In this document: positions 52,747 to 61,027 of the stretch, piece by piece
How the letters are laid out: each line of letters begins with the position of its first letter
Position numbering within the stretch: position 1 is the first letter of the stretch
Assembly (NCBI RefSeq): GCF_002843605.1
Contig: NZ_CP025263.1
Span: 4,245,501-4,309,500 of the forward strand
From: Pseudomonas sp. S09G 359
GTDB taxonomy: Bacteria > Pseudomonadota > Gammaproteobacteria > Pseudomonadales > Pseudomonadaceae
Reading direction: 5' to 3'
Length of the DNA: 64,000 bases
Translations under genes and position numbers: made by a program
Notes under the pieces: model-generated
The model's input: only the letters and a program-made list of their open reading frames with translations
Database searches by the model: none
What the model was told of the DNA's origin: nothing

Positions 52747-54045
52747 ATGCATACCCTCGCCCAACTCAAGGCCGGCCAATTGGTCGGTATCACGCGCCTG
52801 GACCTGGCCTGCGGGCTCACCGAGTTCCCCCGGGAAATCTTCGAACTGGCCGACTCCCTGGAGATCCTCAACCTCAGCGGTAATGCCCTGAGCAGCCTGC
52901 CCGATGACCTGTACCGCCTGCCGCACCTGCGCGTACTGTTCTGCTCGGACAACGCCTTTACGCAACTGCCGGCCTGCCTGGGCCAGTGCGCAAAGTTGAG
53001 CATGATCGGCTTCAAGGCCAACCAGATCAGCCACGTGCCCGCCGCCGCGCTGCCGCCGCTGCTGCGCTGGCTGATCCTCACCGATAACCGCATCAGCCAA
53101 TTGCCCGACGCGCTGGGCGAGCGACCGCTGCTGCAAAAGCTGATGCTGGCCGGCAATCAGTTGACGCAGTTGCCGCAAAGCCTGGCCAACTGTCAAAACC
53201 TGGAACTGCTGCGCATCGCCTCCAACTGCCTCACCCACTTGCCAGAGTGGCTGCTGGCGCTGCCGAGCCTGACCTGGCTGGCCTACGCCGGCAACCCGGT
53301 GGAAATGGCGGTGGCGCTGACGGCCCAAGACGCCACGCCGGATATCCCCTGGGCCGAGTTGGCGCTGGCCGAAGTGCTCGGGGAAGGCGCCTCGGGCGTT
53401 ATCCGCAAGGCGCTTTGGAAACCGCAGGCGTTGCCGGTGGCGGTCAAACTGTATAAAGGCACCATCACCAGTGACGGTTCCCCGCTGCACGAAATGCAGG
53501 CCTGCATCGCCGCCGGGCTGCACCCCAACCTGATAGCGGTACAGGGTCGCGTGGTTGGCCATCCCGAGGACCAGGCCGCGCTGGTAATGGACTTGATTGA
53601 TCCAAGCTACCGTAACCTCGCCGCCCTACCGAGCCTGGCGTCGTGCACGCGGGATATCTATGCGCCGGACACCCGGTTCAGCCTGGCCGTGGCACTGCGC
53701 ATGGCACGGGGCATCGCCTCCGTAGCGGCACACCTGCACCGGCATGGCATCACCCATGGCGACCTCTACGGCCACAACATTCTGTGGAACACGGCGGGCG
53801 ATTGTTTGCTCGGAGATTTTGGCGCGGCGTCGTTTCATGCCACGGCAGACACCTTGGAAACCAGGGCGCTGCAGCGCATTGAAGTGCGTGCGTTCGGGGT
53901 GTTGCTGGGAGAGTTGCTGGAGCGGGTTGAAGTGAGTGACGAAACGCTAGTGGCACTGCAGCAACAGTGCTGTCAGCCCGATGTATTGGCGCGACCGAGC
54001 TTCGACGATATCGAAGCCCTGCTGCAATCCTTTCAACGCCACTAA
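52747..54045 (+). CDS. Leucine-rich-repeat protein kinase
   Basis: 432-residue cytosolic protein joining an LRR domain to a eukaryotic-like protein kinase. Residues about 25-190 hold seven or so LRRs (LEILNLSGNALSSLPDDLYR is one). The kinase occupies about residues 205-430: glycine loop LGEGASGVI, VAVKLYK with the ATP Lys, catalytic loop THGDLYGHNILW (HGD where Ser/Thr kinases have HRD, Tyr for the usual Lys), and GDFGAAS. No membrane segment or signal peptide. Such LRR kinases occur in Pseudomonas; targets are not known. Confidence 0.87.
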   Translation: MHTLAQLKAGQLVGITRLDLACGLTEFPREIFELADSLEILNLSGNALSSLPDDLYRLPHLRVLFCSDNAFTQLPACLGQCAKLSMIGFKANQISHVPAAALPPLLRWLILTDNRISQLPDALGERPLLQKLMLAGNQLTQLPQSLANCQNLELLRIASNCLTHLPEWLLALPSLTWLAYAGNPVEMAVALTAQDATPDIPWAELALAEVLGEGASGVIRKALWKPQALPVAVKLYKGTITSDGSPLHEMQACIAAGLHPNLIAVQGRVVGHPEDQAALVMDLIDPSYRNLAALPSLASCTRDIYAPDTRFSLAVALRMARGIASVAAHLHRHGITHGDLYGHNILWNTAGDCLLGDFGAASFHATADTLETRALQRIEVRAFGVLLGELLERVEVSDETLVALQQQCCQPDVLARPSFDDIEALLQSFQRH

Positions 54046-54051
54046 ACAAAT

Positions 54052-54139
54052 GTGGGAGGGGGCTTGCCCCCGATGACAGTGGATCAGTCAATACTTTAAG
54101 TAACTGGCCCACCGCTATCGGGAGCAAGCCCCCTCCCAC
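54052..54139. repeat. REPIN, GTGGGAGGGGGCTTGCCCCC type
   Basis: REP doublet between the convergent LRR kinase and YebC-family genes, 6 bp after the kinase stop. The right arm has one degenerate base (GGAGCAAGCCCCCTCCCAC). Confidence 0.93.
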
Positions 54140-54168
54140 ATTTTTAACTGCATTTCTTCAGTTGTAGA

Positions 54169-54876
54169 TCAGCCAGCCAGGCCGACAAACATATCCTGCA
54201 CGTCATCATGGTTGTCCAGGCCTTCAAGGAAGGCTTCGACTTCCGCCATCTGCTCGTCGGTCAAACCACTCACCGGGTTCTTCGAGATGTAACCGAGCTT
54301 GGCCGACAGCACGGTAAAGCCCTGCTCCGGCAGCGCTTTCTGCACGGCATCGAGGTCGGTGGTTTCGGTGATGAACAGGGTAGTGCCTTCTTCTTCACCG
54401 TCTTCAAAATCCTGCGCGCCGGCTTCAATGGCGGCCATTTCCGCGTCAGCATCCGGGGTATCCGGCGACGCTTCGATCAGGCCCACGTGGTTGAAGTCCC
54501 AGGCCACGGAGCCGGAAGCGCCCAGTTGGCCCTTGCGGAATGCCACGCGGATTTCTGCCACGGTACGGTTGATATTGTCGGTCACGCACTCGACGATCAG
54601 CGGCACCTGGTGCGGGGCGAAGCCCTCGTAGGTCACGCGGTGGTATTGCACGGTTTCACCGAGCAGACCGGCGCCCTTCTTGATCGCGCGCTCCAGGGTT
54701 TCCTTGGGCATCGAGGCCTTTTTGGCCTGCTCCACCACCAGACGCAGGTGGGCGTTGGTGGCGGTGTCGGCGCCGTTGCGGGCGGCGATGGTGATTTCTT
54801 TCACCAGCTTGCCGAAGATCTTGCCCTTGGCATTGGATGCCGCTTCTTTATGTTTGACTTTCCACTGTGCGCCCAT
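54169..54876 (-). CDS. YebC/PmpR-family regulator (YeeN-type)
   Basis: 235-residue member of the YebC/TACO1 family. The N terminus [19 protein letters not shown] differs from the MAGHSKWANIKHRK of canonical YebC, as in the YeeN paralogue. The remaining family features are present: [33 protein letters not shown], and [19 protein letters not shown]. Family members bind DNA or act on ribosomes stalled at proline runs; which applies here is not evident. Confidence 0.9.
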   Translation of the reverse strand: MGAQWKVKHKEAASNAKGKIFGKLVKEITIAARNGADTATNAHLRLVVEQAKKASMPKETLERAIKKGAGLLGETVQYHRVTYEGFAPHQVPLIVECVTDNINRTVAEIRVAFRKGQLGASGSVAWDFNHVGLIEASPDTPDADAEMAAIEAGAQDFEDGEEEGTTLFITETTDLDAVQKALPEQGFTVLSAKLGYISKNPVSGLTDEQMAEVEAFLEGLDNHDDVQDMFVGLAG

Positions 54877-54985
54877 GACTCACTCTCTTCTTTCCATCGC
54901 GCCCAAACGTCTACTGGCCGGCGCTTTGGGGGCAGAGTTTATAGCGCAAAAACACTCTAATCCACCAAAAAACCGGCCAGGCGTC

Positions 54986-56311
54986 TCAGCTGCGCAAGGG
55001 TTTGATTGCAACGCTGCGGTCCGGCACAAAGTCGCCGACCTGGGCCAGCACGGCGGGCCTGGCGTTCCAGTAGGGCATCAGCACCAGTGAGGAAAACAGC
55101 GCGGCGCCGGCAAACACGACAAACACCGTGACGGTATCGAAGTAACCCGGCAGCAAGCCGCCGAGGATAGCACCCACTGAACCGCAGCCGTTCACAAAGC
55201 CTGCGGCGGTAGCGCCGGCCTTGGCGGTGCCGAAGTCGATGGCGGCGGTGCTGCTGATCATCGAGTCCGGCCCGTACAGGGTCAGGCCCATCACAAACAG
55301 CAAAGCCATCACCAGCACCACACTGCCGGTGTGCAGCGCGCCCATGAAGAACGCCAGGGAAATCGTCAGCGCCAACAGGCTGAGTACACAGGCGGGCATG
55401 CGCCGGGCGCCGAACAGCTTGTCGGATGCCAGGCCGATCAGCACCGGCCCCAGCAAACCGGCCAGTTCGAAGGCCGTGGGCACGATGGCCGCGCCCACCT
55501 TGCCCACCGAGGGCATCTGCTCGTACACGATCACCGGCCCCCACAACAGGATCGCGTAGCGCGCCGGTTTCAGCAGAAAGTACGCCAGCCCCAGGGTCAG
55601 CACCGTGCGGTTGCGCAGGATCGCGCGCAGCGGTTCCAGTACGCTGATGCGCTGTTCGGAAGCGGCTTCCTCGGCGGTCAGCAGCGGCTCGGGCTCAACC
55701 GCCGGCAAGCCCACATCCTGCGGGGTGTTGCGCTGGAAGATAAAGAACAACAGCGCCACCAATGCGACCACCGCCGCACTCGAAATAAACGCCGCGTGCC
55801 ACGTGCCGATCAACGTATAGGCCCACCACCCGGCAAAGGGCGATGCCACCAGGCCGCCGAACGCATAGCACGAACTCCACAGCCCCAGCACGCGCCCGCG
55901 CTGCTGCGCCGGGAAGAAACTGCCGAGGTTCTTGCACAGCCCCGACCAGCCGGTAGATTGCGCCAACCCCTGAATCAGCATGCAACTGATAAAGATCGGC
56001 AAAGTCGCAAAAGTACCCATCACCAGGGCGGCGGCGGCGGAAATCAGCAACCCGCCCAACACCACCACCCGCGGCCCGAAGCGGTCGGCCAGCATGCCCC
56101 AGGTGAACTGCCCCAGCGCATACGCGGCCAGGTAGATACCATCGAGGTTGGCCATCATCATTTTGTCGAGGGGGAAACTCGGGTCATCGACGATGCCGAG
56201 CTTGGCCACCGAAAACGCTTTGCGGGTGAAATAGAACGCGGCGTACGCCAGCCAGGTGATGGCGAAAATCTGCACGCGCCAACGCTTGATGCTACCCATA
56301 GGGATATTCAT
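54986..56311 (-). CDS. Organophosphate:phosphate-type MFS transporter
   Basis: 441-residue, 12-helix MFS protein of the OPA branch (GlpT/UhpC/PgtP-like). Typical segments are AYAAFYFTRKAFSVAKLGI near the N terminus, GQFTWGMLADRFGPRVVVLGG (helix 2-3 loop) and LCKNLGSFFPAQQRGRVLGLW. It is divergent from a LysR gene and lies in a phosphonate region with phnW and phnX. A role in uptake of 2-aminoethylphosphonate or a related organophosphate is plausible but inferred. ATG 56311; an internal ATG 12 bases later is an alternative. Confidence 0.87.
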   Translation of the reverse strand: MNIPMGSIKRWRVQIFAITWLAYAAFYFTRKAFSVAKLGIVDDPSFPLDKMMMANLDGIYLAAYALGQFTWGMLADRFGPRVVVLGGLLISAAAALVMGTFATLPIFISCMLIQGLAQSTGWSGLCKNLGSFFPAQQRGRVLGLWSSCYAFGGLVASPFAGWWAYTLIGTWHAAFISSAAVVALVALLFFIFQRNTPQDVGLPAVEPEPLLTAEEAASEQRISVLEPLRAILRNRTVLTLGLAYFLLKPARYAILLWGPVIVYEQMPSVGKVGAAIVPTAFELAGLLGPVLIGLASDKLFGARRMPACVLSLLALTISLAFFMGALHTGSVVLVMALLFVMGLTLYGPDSMISSTAAIDFGTAKAGATAAGFVNGCGSVGAILGGLLPGYFDTVTVFVVFAGAALFSSLVLMPYWNARPAVLAQVGDFVPDRSVAIKPLRS

Positions 56312-56508
56312 GGTGGTTCTGACCTCAGGTGAGTGTGCCGGCAGAATCGAGAAGCAAATGCCTGTTCTTTTTATGGTTGAGCACTGCAATGCCGAGCCGT
56401 GGTGCGCGCGGCATTGGTCAGATGAGTCGGGTTTCCCGAGCCCATGGCCACCGAGGTTGTAGGACTCAACCTTCGGCGGTTGAGCGGTATCAAAGCAATG
56501 GCTGACTA

Positions 56509-56541
56509 ATAGGTAAAATCGATTTATCGTATTTCACCTAT
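56509..56541. promoter_or_regulatory. Inverted repeat between MFS gene and LysR
   Basis: ATAGGTAAAAT and ATTTCACCTAT, inverted across 33 bp, 27 bp upstream of the LysR start. This is the expected site for a LysR regulator of divergent genes. Confidence 0.6.
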
Positions 56542-56567
56542 AAGCTCAGCTTGTAAGAGGATTTGCG

Positions 56568-57458
56568 ATGTCCGTGTCCCACGCCCAACTCAAAGCCTTC
56601 CACGCCGTGGCCGTCCATGGCAGCTTCACCCACGCCGCAGAGCGCCTGTTTCTCACGCAGCCGGCCATTTCCGACCAAGTGCGCAAACTCGAAGAGCGCT
56701 TCGGCGTGTTGTTGTTTCATCGCAACAAACGCGCGGTGCGCCTCACCGATCTGGGTGAGCGGCTGCTGGCCATCACCCAACGCCTGTTTGTGATCGAGGC
56801 CGAAGCCGAGGAATTGCTGCAAGACTCCCGCGCACTCCTGACCGGCACCCTCACCCTCGCCGTGGACGCCCCGGTGCACGTACTGCCGCAAATCGCGCGC
56901 TTTTGCCAGCTGTACCCGGGCATCAGCGTGAAGATCGAAACCGGTAATACCGACGAGTCGTTGTTTCGCCTGTACAACTATCAGGCCGACCTGGCCTTGC
57001 TGGGCCGCGACGTAGACGATGAACGGCTGCTGTCGCTGCCCCTGCCGGACGACCAGTTACTGGCGTTTGTCGCGCGCAACCACCCCTGGGCGGGGCGCGA
57101 CTCCATCTGCCTCGCCGACCTGGACGACACGCCGCTGGTGTTGCGAGAAACCGGCTCGGTCACCCGTCAGACCCTGGAACAGGAAATGAGCCAGGCCGGC
57201 CTGCGCATTCGCCCGGCGATCCAGGTGGAAGGTCGCGAAGCCGCACGTGAAGCGGTGGTGGTGGGGATTGGCGTGGGGGTGGTATCGGCAGCGGAATTCG
57301 GCGCCGACTCACGGGTGTACGCGATGCCGATCCGCGATTGCACCCAGCGCATGAAGGAAACTCTGGTGTGCCTCAAGGAGCAAAGCTCGCGCCGTGTGGT
57401 GGCGACGTTTTTGCAGATCGTGCGCGACAGCCTTCACGCCAACTCGAAGAAGGCTTGA
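56568..57458 (+). CDS. LysR-family regulator (phosphonate region, copy 1)
   Basis: 296-residue LysR regulator. Helix-turn-helix: FTHAAERLFLTQPAISDQVR (residues about 18-37). The effector domain shares long stretches with the regulator at 57434-58288, including AxDxPxxVxPxIA, YPGIxVxxxxGN, VLRExxSxTRxT and SREAxxEAVxxxxGVGVVS-type positions, so the two are paralogues. Divergent from the OPA-type MFS gene, it probably controls that transporter. Its last 25 bp overlap the end of the other LysR gene in opposite orientation. Confidence 0.9.
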   Translation: MSVSHAQLKAFHAVAVHGSFTHAAERLFLTQPAISDQVRKLEERFGVLLFHRNKRAVRLTDLGERLLAITQRLFVIEAEAEELLQDSRALLTGTLTLAVDAPVHVLPQIARFCQLYPGISVKIETGNTDESLFRLYNYQADLALLGRDVDDERLLSLPLPDDQLLAFVARNHPWAGRDSICLADLDDTPLVLRETGSVTRQTLEQEMSQAGLRIRPAIQVEGREAAREAVVVGIGVGVVSAAEFGADSRVYAMPIRDCTQRMKETLVCLKEQSSRRVVATFLQIVRDSLHANSKKA

Positions 57459-58288
57459 ATCAAGCGCAGTGAACGGCGCCGTTCCATGCAACCGAGCATA
57501 TGCCGGTTCAACAAACCATCGCCCTGGATCGGCACAGCGCGCACGCGCGGGTCCGGGCTGACCTCCATCGACGACACCACCCCAACACCCAGTTGCGCAG
57601 CCACGGCCTCGGCCACCGCCTCACGGCTGTCCAACTCCAGCAACACCTTGGGCAGCACGTGAGCCGCCTGGCAGGCGTCATCAAAGGTGCGCCGGGTGAT
57701 CGAACTGGGTTCGCGCAACACCATAATCACGTCGTTCAACTGCTTGAGCTGGATGCCCTCGGGCTGCGTCGCCCAGGCATGCGCGGCCGGCACCAGCGCG
57801 CAGATCCGCGATTCGCCCAGCGGCTGCAGGTGCAGGCCGCTGCGTGGCTCGACTTCGGTCAGCACCGCCACATCCGCATGCTCGGACAGCAGCGCGGCCA
57901 GGGTTTCCTGAGCATTACCCAAACGCAGGTTTACCGTAATTCCGGGATAGCGCTCACGCAGGCTGGCGATCATCGGCATCACCAGGTGCGGGCCGTCGGC
58001 CGCGACTTCCAGACGCCCGGTCAGCAGTTGCCGGTTGGCCTCCAACATGGTCTGCGCCTCGTCCACCAGGCCGAAGATCGCGCGGGTGATGGCCGCCAGG
58101 CGAGCGCCCTCCTCCGTCAACTCAACCCGGCGCGCCGTACGGCGTAGCAAGGGAATCTGGTAGTACTCCTCCAGGGCCTTGATATGCCCGGTGACCGCCG
58201 GCTGGCTGATGAATAACCGCGCCGCGGCACGGGTAAAGCTGCCCTCACGGGCCACGGCGTCGAATGCACGCAATTGGAACAAGTTCAT
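57434..58288 (-). CDS. LysR-family regulator of phnWX (copy 2)
   Basis: 284-residue LysR regulator with helix-turn-helix FTRAAARLFISQPAVTGHIK (about residues 18-37) and an effector domain from about residue 87. ATG 58288 (MNLFQLRAFDAV) is the family start; the longer open frame into phnW is not used. Divergent from phnW, with an operator directly beside its start, it is the likely activator of 2-aminoethylphosphonate degradation. It is a paralogue of, and overlaps tail to tail with, the regulator at 56568-57458. Confidence 0.9.
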   Translation of the reverse strand: MNLFQLRAFDAVAREGSFTRAAARLFISQPAVTGHIKALEEYYQIPLLRRTARRVELTEEGARLAAITRAIFGLVDEAQTMLEANRQLLTGRLEVAADGPHLVMPMIASLRERYPGITVNLRLGNAQETLAALLSEHADVAVLTEVEPRSGLHLQPLGESRICALVPAAHAWATQPEGIQLKQLNDVIMVLREPSSITRRTFDDACQAAHVLPKVLLELDSREAVAEAVAAQLGVGVVSSMEVSPDPRVRAVPIQGDGLLNRHMLGCMERRRSLRLIQAFFELA

Positions 58289-58311
58289 AGCTATCGGCCT
58301 CACTGATAGCT
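58289..58311. promoter_or_regulatory. LysR operator in the lysR-phnW gap
   Basis: Perfect seven-base inverted repeat AGCTATC-N9-GATAGCT, immediately next to the start codon of the minus-strand regulator and 91 bp before phnW. It contains a T-N11-A core typical of LysR sites. Confidence 0.75.
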
Positions 58312-58401
58312 CGCATAACAACAAACAATTTGATTGATAACAAGCCAAACTGCAATTTAGGCGCCGTAGCTTCAACCCCCGATACCTTGCGAGGACTTGA
58401 G

Positions 58402-59511
58402 ATGAGCACTGCCGCGCCGATCCTGCTGACCCCTGGCCCCCTGACCACCTCTGCCCGCACCCGTCAGGCAATGATGGTGGATTGGGGTTCATGGGATGAC
58501 CGTTTCAATCAACTCACCGCCAGCGTCTGCGAGCAACTGCTGGCCATCCTCAACGGCGCCGACAGCCACCACTGCGTCCCCCTGCAAGGCAGCGGCACCT
58601 TCGCCGTCGAAGCCGCCATCGGTACCCTGGTGCCGCGCAACGGCAAGGTATTGGTGCTGATCAACGGCGCCTATGGCAAGCGCCTGGCGAAGATCTGCGC
58701 AGTGCTCGGCCGCGATTCCAGCACCTTTGAAACCGCCGAGGACGAGCCCACCACCGCCGCCGACGTCGACCGCCTGCTGCAGGCTGACACCGCCATCAGC
58801 CATGTAGCGCTGATCCACTGCGAAACCAGCACTGGCATTCTCAACCCGCTGCCGGAGATCGCCCAGGTGGTTAAAAACCACGGCAAACGGCTGATCATCG
58901 ACGCCATGAGTTCCTTCGGCGCGCTGCCCATCGATGCGCGCGAGGTGCCCTTCGACGCGTTGATCGCCGCCTCGGGCAAGTGCCTGGAAGGCGTGCCGGG
59001 CATGGGCTTCGTGTTCGCCGACAAACAAGCGCTGGCCGCTGCCCAAGGCAACTGCCACTCCCTGGCGATGGACCTGTTCGACCAGCACAGCTACATGGCC
59101 AAGACCGGCCAATGGCGCTTTACCCCGCCGACCCACGTGGTCGCGGCCCTGCACGAAGCGCTGCTGCAATACAGCGAAGAAGGCGGCCTGCCCGCGCGCC
59201 ATCAACGTTACGCCGACAACTGCCAGGCGCTGCTCGACGGCATGGCAGCACTGGGTCTGCGCAGCTTCCTGCCGGCGGCGATCCAGGCCCCCATCATCGT
59301 GACCTTCCACGCCCCGAGAGGCCCGCGCTACCAGTTCAAGGACTTCTACGAACGGGTCAAGGCCAAGGGTTTCATTCTGTATCCAGGCAAATTGACCCAG
59401 GTGGAAACCTTTCGCGTGGGCTGCATCGGCCACGTCGACGCAGCCGGCATGCAAGCAGCGGTCAAGGCAATCGCCGAGGTGCTGCAAGAAATGGAAGTGT
59501 TGGACATCTGA
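58402..59511 (+). CDS. phnW: 2-Aminoethylphosphonate-pyruvate transaminase
   Basis: 369-residue PLP enzyme converting 2-aminoethylphosphonate and pyruvate to phosphonoacetaldehyde and alanine. Family features: [19 protein letters not shown] at the N terminus, [19 protein letters not shown] near residue 54, and the PLP lysine in [16 protein letters not shown] near residue 194. ATG 58402 follows GAGGACTTGAG. It is 28 bp ahead of phnX, so the pair forms the two-step degradation operon. Confidence 0.95.
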   Translation: MSTAAPILLTPGPLTTSARTRQAMMVDWGSWDDRFNQLTASVCEQLLAILNGADSHHCVPLQGSGTFAVEAAIGTLVPRNGKVLVLINGAYGKRLAKICAVLGRDSSTFETAEDEPTTAADVDRLLQADTAISHVALIHCETSTGILNPLPEIAQVVKNHGKRLIIDAMSSFGALPIDAREVPFDALIAASGKCLEGVPGMGFVFADKQALAAAQGNCHSLAMDLFDQHSYMAKTGQWRFTPPTHVVAALHEALLQYSEEGGLPARHQRYADNCQALLDGMAALGLRSFLPAAIQAPIIVTFHAPRGPRYQFKDFYERVKAKGFILYPGKLTQVETFRVGCIGHVDAAGMQAAVKAIAEVLQEMEVLDI

Positions 59512-59539
59512 TTCCCCCATTACCCACAGGATCTGCACC

Positions 59540-60367
59540 ATGAACTATCAAAACCCCAACACCCTCCAGGCCGTCATCCTCGATTGGGCCGGCACCGTGG
59601 TCGACTTCGGCTCTTTCGCGCCCACGCAGATTTTTGTCGAGGCCTTCGCCGAGTTCGATGTGCAAGTCTCCATCGAAGAAGCCCGTGGCCCGATGGGCAT
59701 GGGCAAATGGGACCATATCCGCACCCTCTGCGACCAACCGCAGGTCGCCGAACGCTACCGCAAGGCATTTGGCCGCACGCCCACCGACGACGACGTAACC
59801 GCCATCTACCAGCGCTTCATGCCGCTGCAAATCGAGAAAATCGCCGAGCACTCGGCGCTGATCCCTGGCGCCCTCGACACCATTGCCCGCCTGCGCGTAC
59901 AGGGCATCAAGATCGGCTCCTGCTCCGGCTACCCCAAGCAAGTCATGGACAAGGTCGTCGCCCTGGCCGCCACCAACGGCTACATCGCCGACCACGTGGT
60001 GGCCACCGACGAGGTCCCCAACGGCCGCCCATGGCCGGCCCAGGCCCTGGCCAACGTGATCGCACTCGGCATCGACGACGTGGCGGCCTGCGTCAAGGTC
60101 GACGACACCGTCCCCGGCATCCTCGAAGGCCGCCGCGCCGGCATGTGGACCGTGGCCCTGACCTGCTCCGGCAATGCGCTGGGGCTGACCTACGAGCAAT
60201 TTCGCGCCTTGGATGCAGCGACATTGGCCAGCGAACGCAAACGCATAGAAGCGCTGTTCAAAGGCTCGCGCCCACATTACCTGATCGACACCATCAACGA
60301 CTTGCCGGCGGTGATTGCGGATATCAACGGGCGATTGGCGCGCGGGGAAATGCCGCAGACTTACTAA
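59540..60367 (+). CDS. phnX: Phosphonoacetaldehyde hydrolase (phosphonatase)
   Basis: 275-residue HAD-superfamily enzyme that cleaves the C-P bond of phosphonoacetaldehyde to acetaldehyde and phosphate. The nucleophile Asp is in [11 protein letters not shown] (residue 15), the Schiff-base Lys in [11 protein letters not shown] near residue 57, and the later HAD residues in [11 protein letters not shown] and [12 protein letters not shown]. It supplies phosphate and carbon from 2-aminoethylphosphonate together with PhnW. Confidence 0.95.
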   Translation: MNYQNPNTLQAVILDWAGTVVDFGSFAPTQIFVEAFAEFDVQVSIEEARGPMGMGKWDHIRTLCDQPQVAERYRKAFGRTPTDDDVTAIYQRFMPLQIEKIAEHSALIPGALDTIARLRVQGIKIGSCSGYPKQVMDKVVALAATNGYIADHVVATDEVPNGRPWPAQALANVIALGIDDVAACVKVDDTVPGILEGRRAGMWTVALTCSGNALGLTYEQFRALDAATLASERKRIEALFKGSRPHYLIDTINDLPAVIADINGRLARGEMPQTY

Positions 60368-60387
60368 AAGCGGTAGTTTGATCGGCT

Positions 60388-60412
60388 GCTCACCCATTTG
60401 CCGTGGGTGAGC
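60388..60412 (+). terminator. Hairpin after phnX
   Basis: Perfect nine-base stem GCTCACCCA / TGGGTGAGC with a seven-base loop, 21 bp after the stop. No T-tract follows, so termination is uncertain; the right arm runs into the tandem array. Confidence 0.5.
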
Positions 60413-60535
60413 ATGCTTGTTGTGGTGACCATGCTTGTTGTAGTGAGCATGCTTGTTGCAGTGAGCATGCTTGTTGTAGTGAGCATGCTTGTTGTAGTGA
60501 GCATGCTTGTTGTAGTGACCATGCTTATTGTGGCG
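60410..60535. repeat. Seven-unit 18-bp tandem array
   Basis: Seven units of AGCATGCTTGTTGTAGTG (some ACCATGC..., one TTGCAGTG, the last ATTGTGGCG). The array then continues directly into a REP of the GTGGCGAGCGAGCTTGCTCG type. In both strands the array can be read through without stops, but only as short repeats, and no gene is called. Confidence 0.93.
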
Positions 60536-60659
60536 AGCGAGCTTGCTCGCGTTGGGCTGCGGAGCAGCCCCAAACTTGGCGCCGCGAATCTGACTGAAAC
60601 ACCGCGCTGTCCCAATTGGGGCCGCTTCGCCGCCCAACGCGAGCAAGCTCGCTCGCCAC
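60530..60659. repeat. REP doublet, GTGGCGAGCGAGCTTGCTCG type
   Basis: Arms GTGGCGAGCGAGCTTGCTCG and CGAGCAAGCTCGCTCGCCAC around a centre with GGGCTGCGGAGCAGCCC and GGGGCCGCTTCGCCGCC. Its left arm is fused to the 18-bp array. Confidence 0.92.
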
Positions 60660-60712
60660 AGGGTTGAGGCGTATGAGTGAGATAAGTGGAAGCGCCCGTT
60701 TGTCTACTGTTG

Positions 60713-61027
60713 TCATAACTCTGATTGCTGTTGCGCTTTCATTAAAGTCGAGGCTATGTGTCTCAGCCATGTTTTCCCGTCTTGCCATTCATTGGGGTAA
60801 TAGTAGCCGCAGCCTATTTCAGTGAATAAATACTCCTGAAGTTCTTGCTCTGCCTTGTCAGTTAATATCAATTTTTCAAGCTCTTTCTGTACCTTTGCAA
60901 GCGTTTCTGCCGAGGTTTCGGAAATAAAGAAATCAATCACGTCATCTGCGATGGCGTGGTCATCAACCCAGTCTGGGTTAAAATATCCAGCTAAAAACTG
61001 CTGTAACTCGGGGTAGTCTTGATTCAT
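60713..61027 (-). CDS. CdiI-like immunity protein
   Basis: 104-residue acidic, cysteine-poor protein whose start overlaps the Rhs toxin stop as ATGA, the usual position of a cognate immunity gene. MNQDYPELQQFLAGYFNPDW at the N terminus is like the CdiI_2-type contact-dependent-inhibition immunity family. It should bind and block the RNase domain at the end of the Rhs protein. Lower GC than the neighbourhood fits horizontal exchange of toxin/immunity modules. Family assignment is from memory of the pattern. Confidence 0.75.
   Translation of the reverse strand: MNQDYPELQQFLAGYFNPDWVDDHAIADDVIDFFISETSAETLAKVQKELEKLILTDKAEQELQEYLFTEIGCGYYYPNEWQDGKTWLRHIASTLMKAQQQSEL

Noticed and set aside
60398..60667. 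Open frames encoding MLVVVSMLVVV-type repeats in both orientations
   Set aside because: Same reason: an 18-bp array with no stop codons; no ribosome-binding site or family similarity.
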